Origin: Lachnospiraceae bacterium
Lineage (GTDB): Bacteria > Bacillota > Clostridia > Lachnospirales > Lachnospiraceae
Assembly (NCBI GenBank): GCA_910576385.1
Contig: CAJTIR010000017.1
Location: 1 to 64,000, forward strand
Direction of reading: 5' to 3'
Length of the DNA stretch: 64,000 nt
Below the pieces are notes generated by a model. It was not told the origin of the DNA. It ran no database searches and saw only the letters and a list, made by a program, of their open reading frames with translations. This document shows, one piece after another, positions 1-9,203 of this stretch. The translations under genes were made by a program, and so were the position numbers. The number at the start of each line of letters is the position of its first letter. Within the stretch, counting starts at the first letter, position 1.

Positions 1-257
1 TATTGTGTCCCCAAAATTGAACTGGCATAAAAATAACAAAGAAAACCATCTGTACAATCACTGCTAAACCGTTCTGAAACAAAGCATTACTCAATTCGTG
101 TTAAATTTTCAAGGTACAAACAAAATCATATAAAAGTTAACGTGTCTTTTGACACCCTAATCCTTATAGGAAATTCCTCTGGATTTCCTATAAGATAAAA
201 AACAATGATTGCAGGGTCTTTCTTCACTTCATTTCGGTCGTTTTGCAGGATTCTTTG
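1..257. other. Intergenic region with two hairpins
   Basis: No convincing reading frame is seen. The region lies downstream of the minus-strand DUF4179 gene. It holds a short hairpin GTGTC-TTTT-GACAC at 142-155, a motif related to hairpins near 16,044 and 29,646. A second hairpin is a perfect 12-bp stem CTTATAGGAAAT / ATTTCCTATAAG at 163-174 and 183-194. Neither is followed by a strong T-run in the minus direction, so a terminator role is inferred from position only. Confidence 0.5.
163..194. terminator. Possible terminator hairpin of the ECF sigma operon
   Basis: The arms CTTATAGGAAAT and ATTTCCTATAAG pair perfectly over 12 bp around an 8-nt loop. It lies 64 bp past the stop of the DUF4179 gene. 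There is no clear U-tract on the minus strand, so it could equally be a repeat hairpin. Confidence 0.4.
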
Positions 258-1670
258 TTATTTATCAAAGGTAATTTCTTTGTGATATAGAGCACGCTCA
301 TCAAGAAGTTGTTTAAACGTCTTTTCTTTCGACTTTTCTTCATAATCATCTGACCACAAATATGCCTTCAGTTCATCCATATATTCTATATAGTCGCAGA
401 TATAAACATCTATCTTTGAGGTATCATGATCATTGGAAGCTACTGTACAAGTATAACCAGTGAAGCCTCCTTCTTCCATTTCATTTCCATCTGCATCAAG
501 GATGGTTACATAATAATCTGGATTTTGTTCTACCTCAACCGTAATCTCCATTGGTGTTTTGGTGACTGAAATCAGTCCCAGACCATTTTCATCCACATCA
601 TTGATATCTTTACGGATGACATCCTCCTTATTTTTTGTAACATCAAATTCAAACTTCCATGGACCATCCAGCAGCCAATCCCGATATTTGTTGATCAACT
701 GAGTTGTCTCAGGGTACATTTCATGATAAGCATTCTGCATAGCAGAAAAAAGCTGATGTTCTATGTCTTTTTGTTCTTCTGTAAACTGCTTATAGTCTTC
801 TTCCGTCAGTCCAAGACCGTTTTCTTTCATGCCAGCTTCATATTGATCTCTGAGTTCTTTGGGCATTTCAGGGCTTAAATCTTCTTCTCTTGATCCGGCA
901 ATCTGATCAACTGATAATTTGACCTGAAACTGATCGGGTATCTCTATGTTTTGACCTGAAAAATATTGTCGCATATCATACCGAAGCACTCCGGCAAAAG
1001 TATGTTCATCAACCATCTTGCCATCTATATAGGGGTCGCCGCCAATTGCCCAGTCAATATCCCCTTCTTGGTCAAAGTCAAAATCTATCAGATTTTTCAT
1101 ATAGATAATGGGCTTGTTGTCCTGATTGAGCTGAGTCTCTGGAATCTTTTCCTCAGAATGAATCATCAAGCTTAGATAGAGTGCAGCATCATTACAATAA
1201 ACTTCTGAAAGAGTGATTGTATTTCCATTGACAGTGATACTTTCAATTTCTGTTCCAGCTTTTTGCACTGGTTCGGCAAGAGTTGAAAAGTCTCCTGCAA
1301 ATCCCAGTGATCCTTCTAGGTGTTCAAATATATTTCCTACCGTTAGAATTTGTGCGGCATAAGCTGGATTGGAAATAAAAATATAGAAGAAAACTGCTGC
1401 CGCCACACCTGTTCCGACAAATCCTCGAAAAAATATCTTGCTGATTTTGGTATTGTGCTTTTTGTTCTTTGTGTTTTTCAGTGTAGTACTTAGATTGTGT
1501 TGTTCTTCTTTATTTTCTTGCTCTGCTGCCATCGCACGAATTTTATCAAATGCTTTATTTTGGGCTTCTTCCACTTTTGGTGGAAGAGGAAATGTACCAT
1601 TCAGAATTTTTTGAATCTGATCGTCCAATGGTTGTTGATCTGATTGTGAAACGTCAATTTGTTTTTTCAT
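258..1670 (-). CDS. DUF4179 membrane protein, probable anti-sigma factor
   Basis: A 470-residue protein with a charged cytoplasmic N-terminus (about 1-80), one membrane segment at about residues 82-105, and a large outside domain of the DUF4179 type. Proteins of this family sit beside ECF sigma factors in Clostridia and are thought to hold the sigma factor at the membrane and to sense an outside signal. Here it follows such a sigma gene by 47 bp on the same strand. The start is supported by a GGAGGGA ribosome-binding site before the ATG. The outside domain is rich in Asp and Glu, and no enzyme motif is visible. The family assignment is from sequence feel; the anti-sigma role is inferred from context. 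Confidence 0.8.
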   Translation of the reverse strand: MKKQIDVSQSDQQPLDDQIQKILNGTFPLPPKVEEAQNKAFDKIRAMAAEQENKEEQHNLSTTLKNTKNKKHNTKISKIFFRGFVGTGVAAAVFFYIFISNPAYAAQILTVGNIFEHLEGSLGFAGDFSTLAEPVQKAGTEIESITVNGNTITLSEVYCNDAALYLSLMIHSEEKIPETQLNQDNKPIIYMKNLIDFDFDQEGDIDWAIGGDPYIDGKMVDEHTFAGVLRYDMRQYFSGQNIEIPDQFQVKLSVDQIAGSREEDLSPEMPKELRDQYEAGMKENGLGLTEEDYKQFTEEQKDIEHQLFSAMQNAYHEMYPETTQLINKYRDWLLDGPWKFEFDVTKNKEDVIRKDINDVDENGLGLISVTKTPMEITVEVEQNPDYYVTILDADGNEMEEGGFTGYTCTVASNDHDTSKIDVYICDYIEYMDELKAYLWSDDYEEKSKEKTFKQLLDERALYHKEITFDK

Positions 1671-1717
1671 CTGAGTCCCTCCATATTTCTGTTTCGTTTC
1701 AATACAATTTGTAACTT

Positions 1718-2215
1718 TTATTTTTCCAGATATGCAGAACGAATCTGTTCTCTTGCCCTGGTAAGTCTTGTCTTTACGGTATTTTCATTCATTTCCAGAA
1801 GTTCTGCAATTTCTGAAATCTTAAATCCTTCCAGATAATAAAAAATTAAAATAAGACGATATTTTTCGTCAATTAAATTTAACATTTCTTTAAATTCAAA
1901 TTCTGCCAGTGACTGATCTTGTCTCATTGTTTCTGGTAGCTCGCCAGGTAGATTTGTTTTCTGATAATGGCGCAAAATGCTATTACATTTGTTGATTAAT
2001 ATTCGGATTAGCCATGTTTTGAAATAATCTTGTTTTTTCAAAGTATGTATTTTTTCAAAACAAGTCAGAATGGTGTCTTGAATAGCGTCTGCCGCATTAT
2101 CATCATTATTTAAGATTGCACGTGCCACTTTATACATTGCCAAAGAATTTCTGTTCATCAATTCCAAAAATGCCTCCACATCTCCTTGGACAGCTTTTTC
2201 AATGAGAATTTGCAT
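1718..2215 (-). CDS. ECF-type RNA polymerase sigma factor
   Basis: A sigma-70 family protein of about 165 residues. Region 2 is visible around YKVARAILNN and ADAIQDTILTCFEKI. Region 4 carries the helix-turn-helix around ISEIAELLEMNENTVKTRL, preceded by LIFYYLEGF. There is no region 3, as expected for group IV (ECF) sigma factors. The frame is open to an ATG at 2263, but the ATG at 2215 gives the usual family start (MQILIEKAVQGD) and has GGAAGGGG upstream, so it is preferred. It forms a two-gene unit with the DUF4179 protein downstream, its likely anti-sigma partner. The inducing signal cannot be read from the sequence. Confidence 0.87.
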   Translation of the reverse strand: MQILIEKAVQGDVEAFLELMNRNSLAMYKVARAILNNDDNAADAIQDTILTCFEKIHTLKKQDYFKTWLIRILINKCNSILRHYQKTNLPGELPETMRQDQSLAEFEFKEMLNLIDEKYRLILIFYYLEGFKISEIAELLEMNENTVKTRLTRAREQIRSAYLEK

Positions 2216-2451
2216 ATGCCCTGTCCCCTTCCTTCCAACAGCTTTCATCGCTGTATTTATCATTCGAATGATTAGTTGCTTTTTATACTTATTAGATAAA
2301 AATATTCGATAAAAAGTTTCAAATAAATATAATTTTTAATTCAATTGAGATGATAATATCATTGTGGTATAATTTATATCCATAAGAAACTTAAATATAG
2401 ATAAATAGTGTAAACTGGGCTTATTTTAGTTCATCAAAGGAGGAAGAAAAA

Positions 2452-3153
2452 ATGCACTTTTCTTTGGAGAAAGCCATTTGTCTACAGCAAAAGCTGCGCA
2501 GAGGGATTGTCCTTGAGAATAGGCAACAGGAAGCTTTGGAACATGTGGCTGGTGTGGATTTGGCCTATTGGAAACAAGCAGAACAAGAATATGCCGTATG
2601 TTGTATTGTGGTGCTTGACCGAGCAACCAAACAGGTGGTTGAACATCAGTATGCATGGGGAAAAATCGAGATTCCCTATATCCCAGGATGTTTGGCTTTT
2701 CGGGAACTGCCTTTGGTATTAAAGACCGTAAAAAAACTAGAGATAGAGCCTGATTTGTATATATTTGACGGAAATGGATATCTGCATCCACGTCATATGG
2801 GGATAGCCACACATGCTTCTTTTGATCTTAGAAAGCCCACGATTGGGGTTGCAAAACATTATTATAAGATAGGTGAAACAGATTTTATTATGCCTGAAAA
2901 TCAAAAATTTGCTTTTACTGATATTGTGATAAAGGAAGAAATATATGGACGAGTTTTGCGGACAATGAAAGATGTAAAACCAGTATTTATATCTGTGGGA
3001 AATTTTATTGATTTGGATCAGACAACGGAACTTGTCTGTGAATTTGTCGGTCAAGAGGGACATATTCCACTGCCTACTAGACTAGCAGATATTGAGACAC
3101 ATAAGATGAGAAAGTTAATTCAGAGCCAGCAAAGGGTAAAAAAACCCATATAG
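2452..3153 (+). CDS. nfi: Endonuclease V (deoxyinosine 3' endonuclease)
   Basis: A 233-residue endonuclease V, a repair enzyme that cuts the second phosphodiester bond 3' of deoxyinosine arising from adenine deamination. The family motifs are present: AGVDLAYW with the metal-binding Asp36, the IPYIPGCLAFRE wedge and catalytic region (Glu85), and FDGNGYLHPRHMGIATH (Asp106, His112, His121). Length matches the family. An AAAGGAGG site precedes the ATG. The gene looks monocistronic, with pnuC 72 bp downstream. Confidence 0.95.
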   Translation: MHFSLEKAICLQQKLRRGIVLENRQQEALEHVAGVDLAYWKQAEQEYAVCCIVVLDRATKQVVEHQYAWGKIEIPYIPGCLAFRELPLVLKTVKKLEIEPDLYIFDGNGYLHPRHMGIATHASFDLRKPTIGVAKHYYKIGETDFIMPENQKFAFTDIVIKEEIYGRVLRTMKDVKPVFISVGNFIDLDQTTELVCEFVGQEGHIPLPTRLADIETHKMRKLIQSQQRVKKPI

Positions 3154-3225
3154 GAGAACTGAATATAAGATGGTTAAATTTTTATATCAGCAAAAGACTG
3201 AGAAAATTGTGCAGGAGAACATAAA

Positions 3226-3924
3226 GTGAATACGATCAAAAATTTTCTAAGGAATGAATTAAAGGGTTGGAAGAAATGGGAAGTAGCCTGGTTACTGTTT
3301 ACTTGTGCAGTTATTATGGGCTTAAGTATTTATTGGGGCGATACGGTAATGGGGATGATCTCGGCAGTGACAGGAGTTGCTTGTGTTGTCTGTACTGGCA
3401 AAGGAAAATTATCGGCTTATATTTTTGGGCTGGTCAACACAATATTATATGCCATTATTTCTTATCAAGCAGCATTATATGGTGAAACCATGTTGAATGC
3501 TCTATATTATGCGCCTATGCAGTTTGTGGGTTTTTACGTATGGAAGAAGCATATCAATCAGGAAACGCAGGAAGTAGAAAAAAGACGCATGAATTGGAAA
3601 AATAGGATTATTTTATTGATATCTATTCTTGGTTTCACATATTTATATGGATTACTTTTAGATTATTTAAAAGATGCCATGCCATTTGTAGATTCATTTA
3701 CAACGGTATCATCCGTAATTGCTATGGTGATCAGTATCAAAATGTTTGCAGAACAGTGGTGGATCTGGGCAGTGGTGGATGCATTTAGTGTTTATATGTG
3801 GTGGTGTGATTTTTCATCGGGAAGTGATAATATGGCGACTTTTTTAATGTGGGTGATTTATCTTGCAAATGCATTTATCATGCTCTATAGATGGGAAAAA
3901 GAAGCTATACTTAAACATACATGA
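3226..3924 (+). CDS. pnuC: PnuC-type nicotinamide mononucleotide/riboside transporter
   Basis: A 232-residue integral membrane protein of the PnuC family, which brings vitamin B3 forms (nicotinamide riboside or NMN) into the cell by facilitated diffusion. Several hydrophobic segments are visible, plus typical stretches such as SAYIFGLVNTILYA and YYAPMQFVGFYVWKKH. The start is GTG, placed 7 nt after an AGGAGA site. Directly downstream lies a broken relic of nadR, whose product would normally phosphorylate the imported riboside. That pairing supports the riboside as substrate, but with the local kinase lost the intracellular step must be done elsewhere. Confidence 0.93.
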   Translation: MNTIKNFLRNELKGWKKWEVAWLLFTCAVIMGLSIYWGDTVMGMISAVTGVACVVCTGKGKLSAYIFGLVNTILYAIISYQAALYGETMLNALYYAPMQFVGFYVWKKHINQETQEVEKRRMNWKNRIILLISILGFTYLYGLLLDYLKDAMPFVDSFTTVSSVIAMVISIKMFAEQWWIWAVVDAFSVYMWWCDFSSGSDNMATFLMWVIYLANAFIMLYRWEKEAILKHT

Positions 3925-3933
3925 TATCATTAA

Positions 3934-4322
3934 GGCTTCGGTAATCTTAATATTATGGATGCAGCCAAACATAGTAACCGCATTTTATTTGTAGATACAG
4001 ATGCGTTGACAACAGTGTTTTATTCTGAATTTTTATTGAAAGACAAAATAGAAATTGCTAATTGTACGAAATTAGCGGAAATTATTCATACAATTACAGA
4101 ATGGGATCTTGTTTTATTCTTAGAACCATCTGTTGCATTTGTGCAGGATGGCGCCAGAAATGAGACCATTGCAAATGACAGAGAAAATATAGTAGTCAAA
4201 TTAAGGATTTATTAGAGAAATATCGTGTTAATTATTGTATTATTGATGGAGATTATTTGGATAGGTTTGTGAAAGCAAAGGAATTAATTGGAAAACATCT
4301 GAAAATTGATACAAAATGGTAA
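3934..4322 (+). pseudogene. nadR: nadR remnant (ribosylnicotinamide kinase C-terminal part), truncated and frameshifted
   Basis: This is the C-terminal third of a NadR-type protein (NMN adenylyltransferase plus ribosylnicotinamide kinase). The frame from the ATG at 3955 encodes HSNRILFVDTDALTT, WDLVLFLEPSV and FVQDGARNETIANDRE, all hallmarks of the kinase domain, then hits a stop at 4215. Continuation in another frame (about 4194-4322) reads QIKDLLEKYRVNYCII and DGDYLDRFVKAKELI up to a TAA. Restoring one T near 4190 (AAT TAT AGT AGT CAA) rejoins the two frames. The whole adenylyltransferase domain and the P-loop are missing, since only ten bases separate the pnuC stop from the relic. It is a dead gene in the usual pnuC-nadR position. 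Confidence 0.85.
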
Positions 4323-4663
4323 TAATTCGACAAAAATTGACATTACATCAGAAAATGATTGACTTAAGTTATAAAAAATAGTAAAATTTTAATTAGGATG
4401 TTGCAGAAAAGCACAAATATACATCAATGCAAGAGGAGAGTACATATACAGGGCTGAGTGATGAAAGAGGTTTCTTACAGTTTGTCTTCTAGTACATAAT
4501 CGGTTGTGACAGGCCTTTTCTGTTTAACCTATGCATATGTAATACTTCATATTTACTGGAAGGGCGGCTTTCCGAATATGACATCCTTCCGAGATTATTT
4601 TACAGTGAGAGCAGTGACAGTGTTCTTATATTGTCAGATAAGATCGGAGCTAAATAATAAAGG
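4323..4663. other. Intergenic gap before the chemotaxis receptor
   Basis: About 340 bases without a recognisable gene. A frame of about 56 codons (GTG near 4505 to a TGA overlapping the receptor start) gives a peptide with no family resemblance and no good ribosome-binding site. No sigma-D promoter (TAAA, 15 bp, GCCGATAA) and no known riboswitch core was recognised. It may hold decayed coding sequence continuing the nadR decay. Confidence 0.4.
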
Positions 4664-6391
4664 ATGGAGAGAATGAACGGTATGTTAAAAAGATTGAACA
4701 ACATGCAGATTAAGGAACGATTGACAAAGGCCTTTTTAGTGGTCGCAGGTATGTTGACTCTGGTGTCAGTGATAGGACTGGTTACGCTGATTATTGTGTC
4801 TAATACCTATTCTAAAGCATTGGTAGACTATGGGTTTGCCCAGGGAGATGTGGGCAAGGCAATGGCTGTTTTTGCAGATACTAGATCTGCACTGCGTGGT
4901 GCTATTGGCTATGAGAGACAGGAAGATATCGATAAAATGGTAAACGAACATGCTAACAGCAAAGAAGAATTTTTACAGGCATTTGCTAGTATGGAACGTA
5001 CTATGGTGACAGCTGCAAATAAAAAATTGTATCAAGAAATAGGACAAGAGTTAGAAAGTTACTGGAAACTGGAACAGCAGATTATGGAACTCGGCGCTAC
5101 AGAGGAACAGGAAAAATGTGCTGAGGCACAGAAGATTGCAATTGAAGAACTAATGCCCATGTATGAACATATCTACAGTGATTTGACAGAGATTATGGAT
5201 TTAAAGGTTTCATTTGGTAATCAACGTTCTCAGCAGCTTACAATTCTTTGTACGGTGCTTTCTTTTGCGATTGGTGCGGTTATTATTCTAGCAATTTTCG
5301 TTGCCATGCGGATTGGGACAGCAATTGCTAATAGTATTTCCGTTCCATTACAGGAGATCAAAGATCGTTTGGTTGTTTTTGCAAAGGGAGATCTCTCCTC
5401 ATCCTTCCCAGAGGTACATACTAAGGATGAGCTTGCAGATATGGTAGATGCTGCGAAGGATATGGCAGAGGTATTGAATTTTGTGATTGCTGATGAGGGA
5501 AAGATTCTTGGAGCAATGGCAGAGGCCGATTATTCTGTTACATCTGAGGATCCAGATCGATATAGCGGAGATTTTGAAAAAATATTATTGGCGTTGCGGG
5601 CTTTGAAGAAACAGATGGTTGCTACCATAAAATCTATAGAGGAAGCTTCTTCACAGGTTTCTGCTGGTTCTACCAATTTAGCTGATGCATCCCAAAGCTT
5701 GGCGGAAGGAGCAACAGATCAGGCTGGCGCTGTTCAACAGATGCAGGCAACCATTATGACAATTACAGAAAACATTGAATTAGCGGCAGAACAAGCACAG
5801 AGTTCTTACAAAGAAGCACAGAAATATGCAGATGAGGCGCAGCACAGCCGTGCCGAGATGGAATTGATGGTAGCAGCGATGACTCGTATCAATGAAACCT
5901 CTCAGAAAATTGAAGATATTATCTCTGAGATTGAGGATATCGCTTCTCAGACCAATCTTCTTTCTCTGAATGCTTCCATAGAAGCTGCGAGAGCAGGAGA
6001 GGCAGGACGAGGATTCGCAGTTGTGGCAGACCAGATTCGTCAGCTTGCAGAGCAGAGTTCTAAGGCGGCAGTAGAGACAAGAGAATTGATTGAAGGTGCA
6101 CTCCAGGAAGTTTCAGAAGGTAATAAAGCGGCAGACCGGGCAGCTTCTTCTCTTAAGGAAGTTGTGGAAGGAATTGGCGTCATTGCTGCCTCTTCCAAGG
6201 TAGTAAGCACCACTGCTACAGATCAGGCAGTGGCTATGAAACAGGCAGAGGAAGGCGTAAATCAGATTTCTGAAGTTGTTCAGTCCAATTCTGCGACCGC
6301 AGAGGAATCTTCCGCAACCAGCGAGGAATTATCTGCACAGGCAATTTGTCTGGATGAGTTGATCGGTAAATTTATTTTGCCTAATAAATAA
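4664..6391 (+). CDS. Methyl-accepting chemotaxis protein
   Basis: A 575-residue transmembrane chemoreceptor. It has a first membrane helix at about residues 20-46, an outside four-helix-bundle sensor (about 47-185), a second helix around [17 protein letters not shown] (about 193-212), a HAMP region, and a long cytoplasmic coiled coil. The highly conserved tip is present: [20 protein letters not shown], followed by [19 protein letters not shown], where CheA and CheW dock. The Ala/Glu/Gln-rich repeats on both sides are the adaptation region. The frame also allows the ATG at 4673 (MNGMLKRL), after GGATGGAGAG, so either start is possible. No che genes lie nearby, so it is an orphan receptor, and its ligand cannot be inferred. 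Confidence 0.93.
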   Translation: MERMNGMLKRLNNMQIKERLTKAFLVVAGMLTLVSVIGLVTLIIVSNTYSKALVDYGFAQGDVGKAMAVFADTRSALRGAIGYERQEDIDKMVNEHANSKEEFLQAFASMERTMVTAANKKLYQEIGQELESYWKLEQQIMELGATEEQEKCAEAQKIAIEELMPMYEHIYSDLTEIMDLKVSFGNQRSQQLTILCTVLSFAIGAVIILAIFVAMRIGTAIANSISVPLQEIKDRLVVFAKGDLSSSFPEVHTKDELADMVDAAKDMAEVLNFVIADEGKILGAMAEADYSVTSEDPDRYSGDFEKILLALRALKKQMVATIKSIEEASSQVSAGSTNLADASQSLAEGATDQAGAVQQMQATIMTITENIELAAEQAQSSYKEAQKYADEAQHSRAEMELMVAAMTRINETSQKIEDIISEIEDIASQTNLLSLNASIEAARAGEAGRGFAVVADQIRQLAEQSSKAAVETRELIEGALQEVSEGNKAADRAASSLKEVVEGIGVIAASSKVVSTTATDQAVAMKQAEEGVNQISEVVQSNSATAEESSATSEELSAQAICLDELIGKFILPNK

Positions 6392-6410
6392 ACAAAGGCA
6401 GCGAATTGTA

Positions 6411-6450
6411 AGGACTCCTATGGAAGTTATTCTCCATAGGAGTCCTTTAT
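6411..6450 (+). terminator. Intrinsic terminator of the chemotaxis receptor gene
   Basis: A perfect 14-bp stem AGGACTCCTATGGA / TCCATAGGAGTCCT with an 8-nt loop, followed by TTTAT. It lies 20 bp past the receptor stop and before the dus gene. Confidence 0.88.
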
Positions 6451-6511
6451 CTTCCGATGTTACATTCCTCAAATTTCTGAAACAGAATAACGATAGATTG
6501 GAGTAAATCCT

Positions 6512-7549
6512 ATGAAATATTATTTGGCGCCTTTGGAGGGTATCACTACTTATATTTATCGAAATGCTTATCACAGAATTTTTTATCCAATGGATAAATA
6601 TTTCTCACCATTTCTTGTGCCGCGGATGAAAAAGAGTTTTAATAGCCGGGAAATCAATGATATTTTACCAGAGCATAATCAAGGTCTTACTATTGTTCCA
6701 CAACTTCTGACTAATCAAGCACAGGATTTTATAAAAGGAGTAGTTAGACTGCAGGAATATGGGTATCAGGAATTTAATCTGAATTTGGGCTGTCCCTCTG
6801 CTACCGTGGTATCACGGCACAAAGGGGCTGGTTTTTTGGGCTATCCACTGGAATTGGAGAGATTTTTAGATGAAATATTTTCCAAACTTTCTCTTAAAAT
6901 TTCGATTAAAACTAGGATTGGCATGGAAGATCCACAGGAATTTGAGCAGCTTTTGAAGATTTTTAATCAATTTCCATTAGAAGAATTGATTATACATCCC
7001 AGATTACGACAGGATTTTTATAATCATAAGCCGAATCTTCTGGTATTTCAACAAGCTTTGACAAACAGTGTAAATCCGGTCTGTTATAATGGAGATGTTT
7101 TTACCAGTCAGGATTATAAAATGCTCAACAGACAGATACTAGGGATTTCAACGGTGATGCTGGGGCGTGGAATTTTGATGCAGCCTTGGCTGTGTGAGCA
7201 GCTGGCCGACTTAGAACAACCTTATTCGCAAGCAGATGAAAAAGAGTCTATGTCTAGTTCTACTGATAATATTCAGGAGAAAAAACAGCGTCTGCGTCGT
7301 TTCCATGACTTATTATATAGCGGTTATCAGGATATTATGTCGGGGGATAAAAATGTACTTTATAAGATGAAAGAACTTTGGACTTATATGATACAATCTT
7401 TTTCTAAACCAGAGCGTTATGCGAAAACAATTCGCAAAGCTCAGACACTGCGCAATTATGAAATAGCGGTAAATGCTTTGTTTCGGGAGCAGGATATCAT
7501 AGAGGTGCGTGAACCAATGTTTGAGCCTATGATAAATACCAAAGAATAA
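6512..7549 (+). CDS. dus: tRNA-dihydrouridine synthase family protein
   Basis: A 345-residue FMN-dependent enzyme of the Dus family, which reduces uridine to dihydrouridine in the tRNA D-loop. Visible are the N-terminal LAPLEGITTYIYR (equivalent of LAPMAGVTD), the substrate motif NLNLGCPS with catalytic Cys94 (the proton donor), KISIKTRIG, and the FMN phosphate region CYNGDV and MLGRGILMQPWL. The wording is that of the divergent Dus subgroup common in Lachnospiraceae rather than DusB proper. The start is supported by GATTGGAG. It is followed 15 bp later by pdp on the same strand. Confidence 0.9.
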   Translation: MKYYLAPLEGITTYIYRNAYHRIFYPMDKYFSPFLVPRMKKSFNSREINDILPEHNQGLTIVPQLLTNQAQDFIKGVVRLQEYGYQEFNLNLGCPSATVVSRHKGAGFLGYPLELERFLDEIFSKLSLKISIKTRIGMEDPQEFEQLLKIFNQFPLEELIIHPRLRQDFYNHKPNLLVFQQALTNSVNPVCYNGDVFTSQDYKMLNRQILGISTVMLGRGILMQPWLCEQLADLEQPYSQADEKESMSSSTDNIQEKKQRLRRFHDLLYSGYQDIMSGDKNVLYKMKELWTYMIQSFSKPERYAKTIRKAQTLRNYEIAVNALFREQDIIEVREPMFEPMINTKE

Positions 7550-7564
7550 CAGGAGGCAAGGCCG

Positions 7565-8869
7565 ATGAGAATGTATGATTTAATTTGTAAAAAGAAACGT
7601 GGCGGACATTTGACAAACGAAGAAATTCAATTTATAGTGGAAGAATATACCAGAGGAGATATCCCAGATTACCAGATGTCAGCATTGATGATGGCGATTT
7701 GCTTTCAAGGGTTGGATGAAGAGGAGACCTTGAGCCTGACACTTGCTATGCGCGACAGTGGGGAGGTACTTGACTTATCTGAGATTGAAGGGATTAAGGT
7801 AGACAAACACAGTACAGGAGGTGTGGGCGATAAGACTTCTTTGGTGTTGGCGCCAATGGTAGCGGCGCTTGGAATCCCTGTAGCCAAAATGTCTGGAAGA
7901 GGACTGGGACATACAGGTGGAACCATTGACAAATTGGAATGCTTTCCAGGATTTTCCACCGCACTTTCCAAAGAACACTTTTGTCAGAATGTAAATCAAA
8001 TGAAACTGGCCATTATGGGGCAGACTGCAAACTTAGCGCCTGCCGATAAGAAACTCTATGCGCTTCGGGATGTCACAGCAACTGTCGATCAGCTCTCTTT
8101 GATTGCTTCAAGTATTATGAGTAAAAAATTAGCGGCCAATGCAGATGCCATTGTGCTTGATGTGAAAACTGGCAGCGGCGCATTTATGAAGACAGAGGAA
8201 GATTCTTTTGCACTTGCCAAAGAGATGGTGCAGATTGGTAAAAATGCTGGCAAACAGATGACGGCAGTGATCACAGATATGGATCAGCCGTTAGGCAATG
8301 CTATCGGTAATTCTTTGGAAGTAAAAGAGGCGATTCTCTCTTTAAATGGTCTAGGGCCAAAGGATTTTATGGAGGTAGTATATGCGCTGGGTATAGAAAT
8401 GGTAATGGCCACAGGACGTGCCCAGACAACAGAAGAAGCCAAACAAATGCTTGTTCAGACAATCGAGAATAAGACAGCGCTGGATAAATTTGCAGAGTTT
8501 ATAGAAGCACAAGGAGGAGACAAACGCTTTGTGTATCAGCCTGAATTGCTTCCTGTAGCTAAATTTCAGCTTCAAGTCTTAAATACAGAAGAGGGATATA
8601 TTTCTCATATTCAGGCAGAGGAGATTGGGCTTGCAAATCTTATGCTCGGCGGCGGACGTTTGACCAAGGAGAGCAGCATAGACCTCTCTGTAGGAATTTT
8701 GTTACATAAAAAGCGTGGAGAACTGGTACATCCAGGGGAAACGCTTGCCACGATCTATGCCAATGATATGGAAAAGGCAAAGGGTGCCTATGGCAAGATT
8801 GTATGTGCCTATCAGATGCAGTCTGAGCCAGTGGAGGAAATTCCAATGATAAAAGGAATTGTAAAGTAA
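7565..8869 (+). CDS. pdp: Pyrimidine-nucleoside phosphorylase
   Basis: A 434-residue thymidine/pyrimidine nucleoside phosphorylase that splits uridine, thymidine or deoxyuridine with phosphate to base and (deoxy)ribose 1-phosphate. The family signature SGRGLGHTGGTIDKLE (about 110-125), the phosphate loop KVDKHSTGGVGDKTSL (79-93) and DVKTGSGAFM are all present. Length is as expected (about 433). An AGGAGGCAAGG site lies just upstream of the ATG. No deo regulators or aldolase lie nearby; the neighbour dus suggests a loose RNA/nucleoside-salvage pairing. Confidence 0.95.
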   Translation: MRMYDLICKKKRGGHLTNEEIQFIVEEYTRGDIPDYQMSALMMAICFQGLDEEETLSLTLAMRDSGEVLDLSEIEGIKVDKHSTGGVGDKTSLVLAPMVAALGIPVAKMSGRGLGHTGGTIDKLECFPGFSTALSKEHFCQNVNQMKLAIMGQTANLAPADKKLYALRDVTATVDQLSLIASSIMSKKLAANADAIVLDVKTGSGAFMKTEEDSFALAKEMVQIGKNAGKQMTAVITDMDQPLGNAIGNSLEVKEAILSLNGLGPKDFMEVVYALGIEMVMATGRAQTTEEAKQMLVQTIENKTALDKFAEFIEAQGGDKRFVYQPELLPVAKFQLQVLNTEEGYISHIQAEEIGLANLMLGGGRLTKESSIDLSVGILLHKKRGELVHPGETLATIYANDMEKAKGAYGKIVCAYQMQSEPVEEIPMIKGIVK

Positions 8870-8900
8870 TAAGTACGTGCACTTAGGCATATAGTGCAAT

Positions 8901-9191
8901 ATGGGAAAACTAAAAAAAACGAAATTCAATCAGGTAAAATCGAATATTGTGGAATCCCTGGAGCTGCCTCGGGATATTATGTATGGCGCAGTGATTATTA
9001 CTGCAATGGGGCGCAGCCAGGTTCTGGTGGAAAATTATAAGGGCATTATAGAATATACCAGAGAAAAGATCCGCCTGCAGACCAAAAACTGTCAAGTTAC
9101 AGTACAGGGAAAACAGCTTGTGGTAGAGTATTACACCAATGAAGAAATGAAAATCACCGGATTTATTCAGGGAATATCATATGATTCATAA
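8901..9191 (+). CDS. yqfC: Sporulation protein YqfC
   Basis: A 96-residue member of the YabP/YqfC family. The pattern LELPRDIMYGAVIITAMGRSQ then VENYKGIIEYTREKIRL is characteristic. In Bacillus, yqfC is made in the mother cell under sigma-E and is followed by yqfD; the same order appears here, with yqfD 12 bp downstream. The ribosome-binding site before the ATG is weak. Together with yqfD it is good evidence that the organism belongs to a spore-forming lineage. Confidence 0.9.
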   Translation: MGKLKKTKFNQVKSNIVESLELPRDIMYGAVIITAMGRSQVLVENYKGIIEYTREKIRLQTKNCQVTVQGKQLVVEYYTNEEMKITGFIQGISYDS

Positions 9192-9203
9192 GGGGTAGGC
9201 CAA

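Noticed and set aside
4323-4663. Riboswitch or sigma-D promoter before the chemotaxis receptor
   Set aside because: No c-di-GMP or other riboswitch core and no TAAA-N15-GCCGATAA promoter could be found by eye.
4505-4674. Small gene of about 56 codons overlapping the receptor start
   Set aside because: No ribosome-binding site, no family resemblance, and a second frame in the same stretch is also open, so chance is likely.
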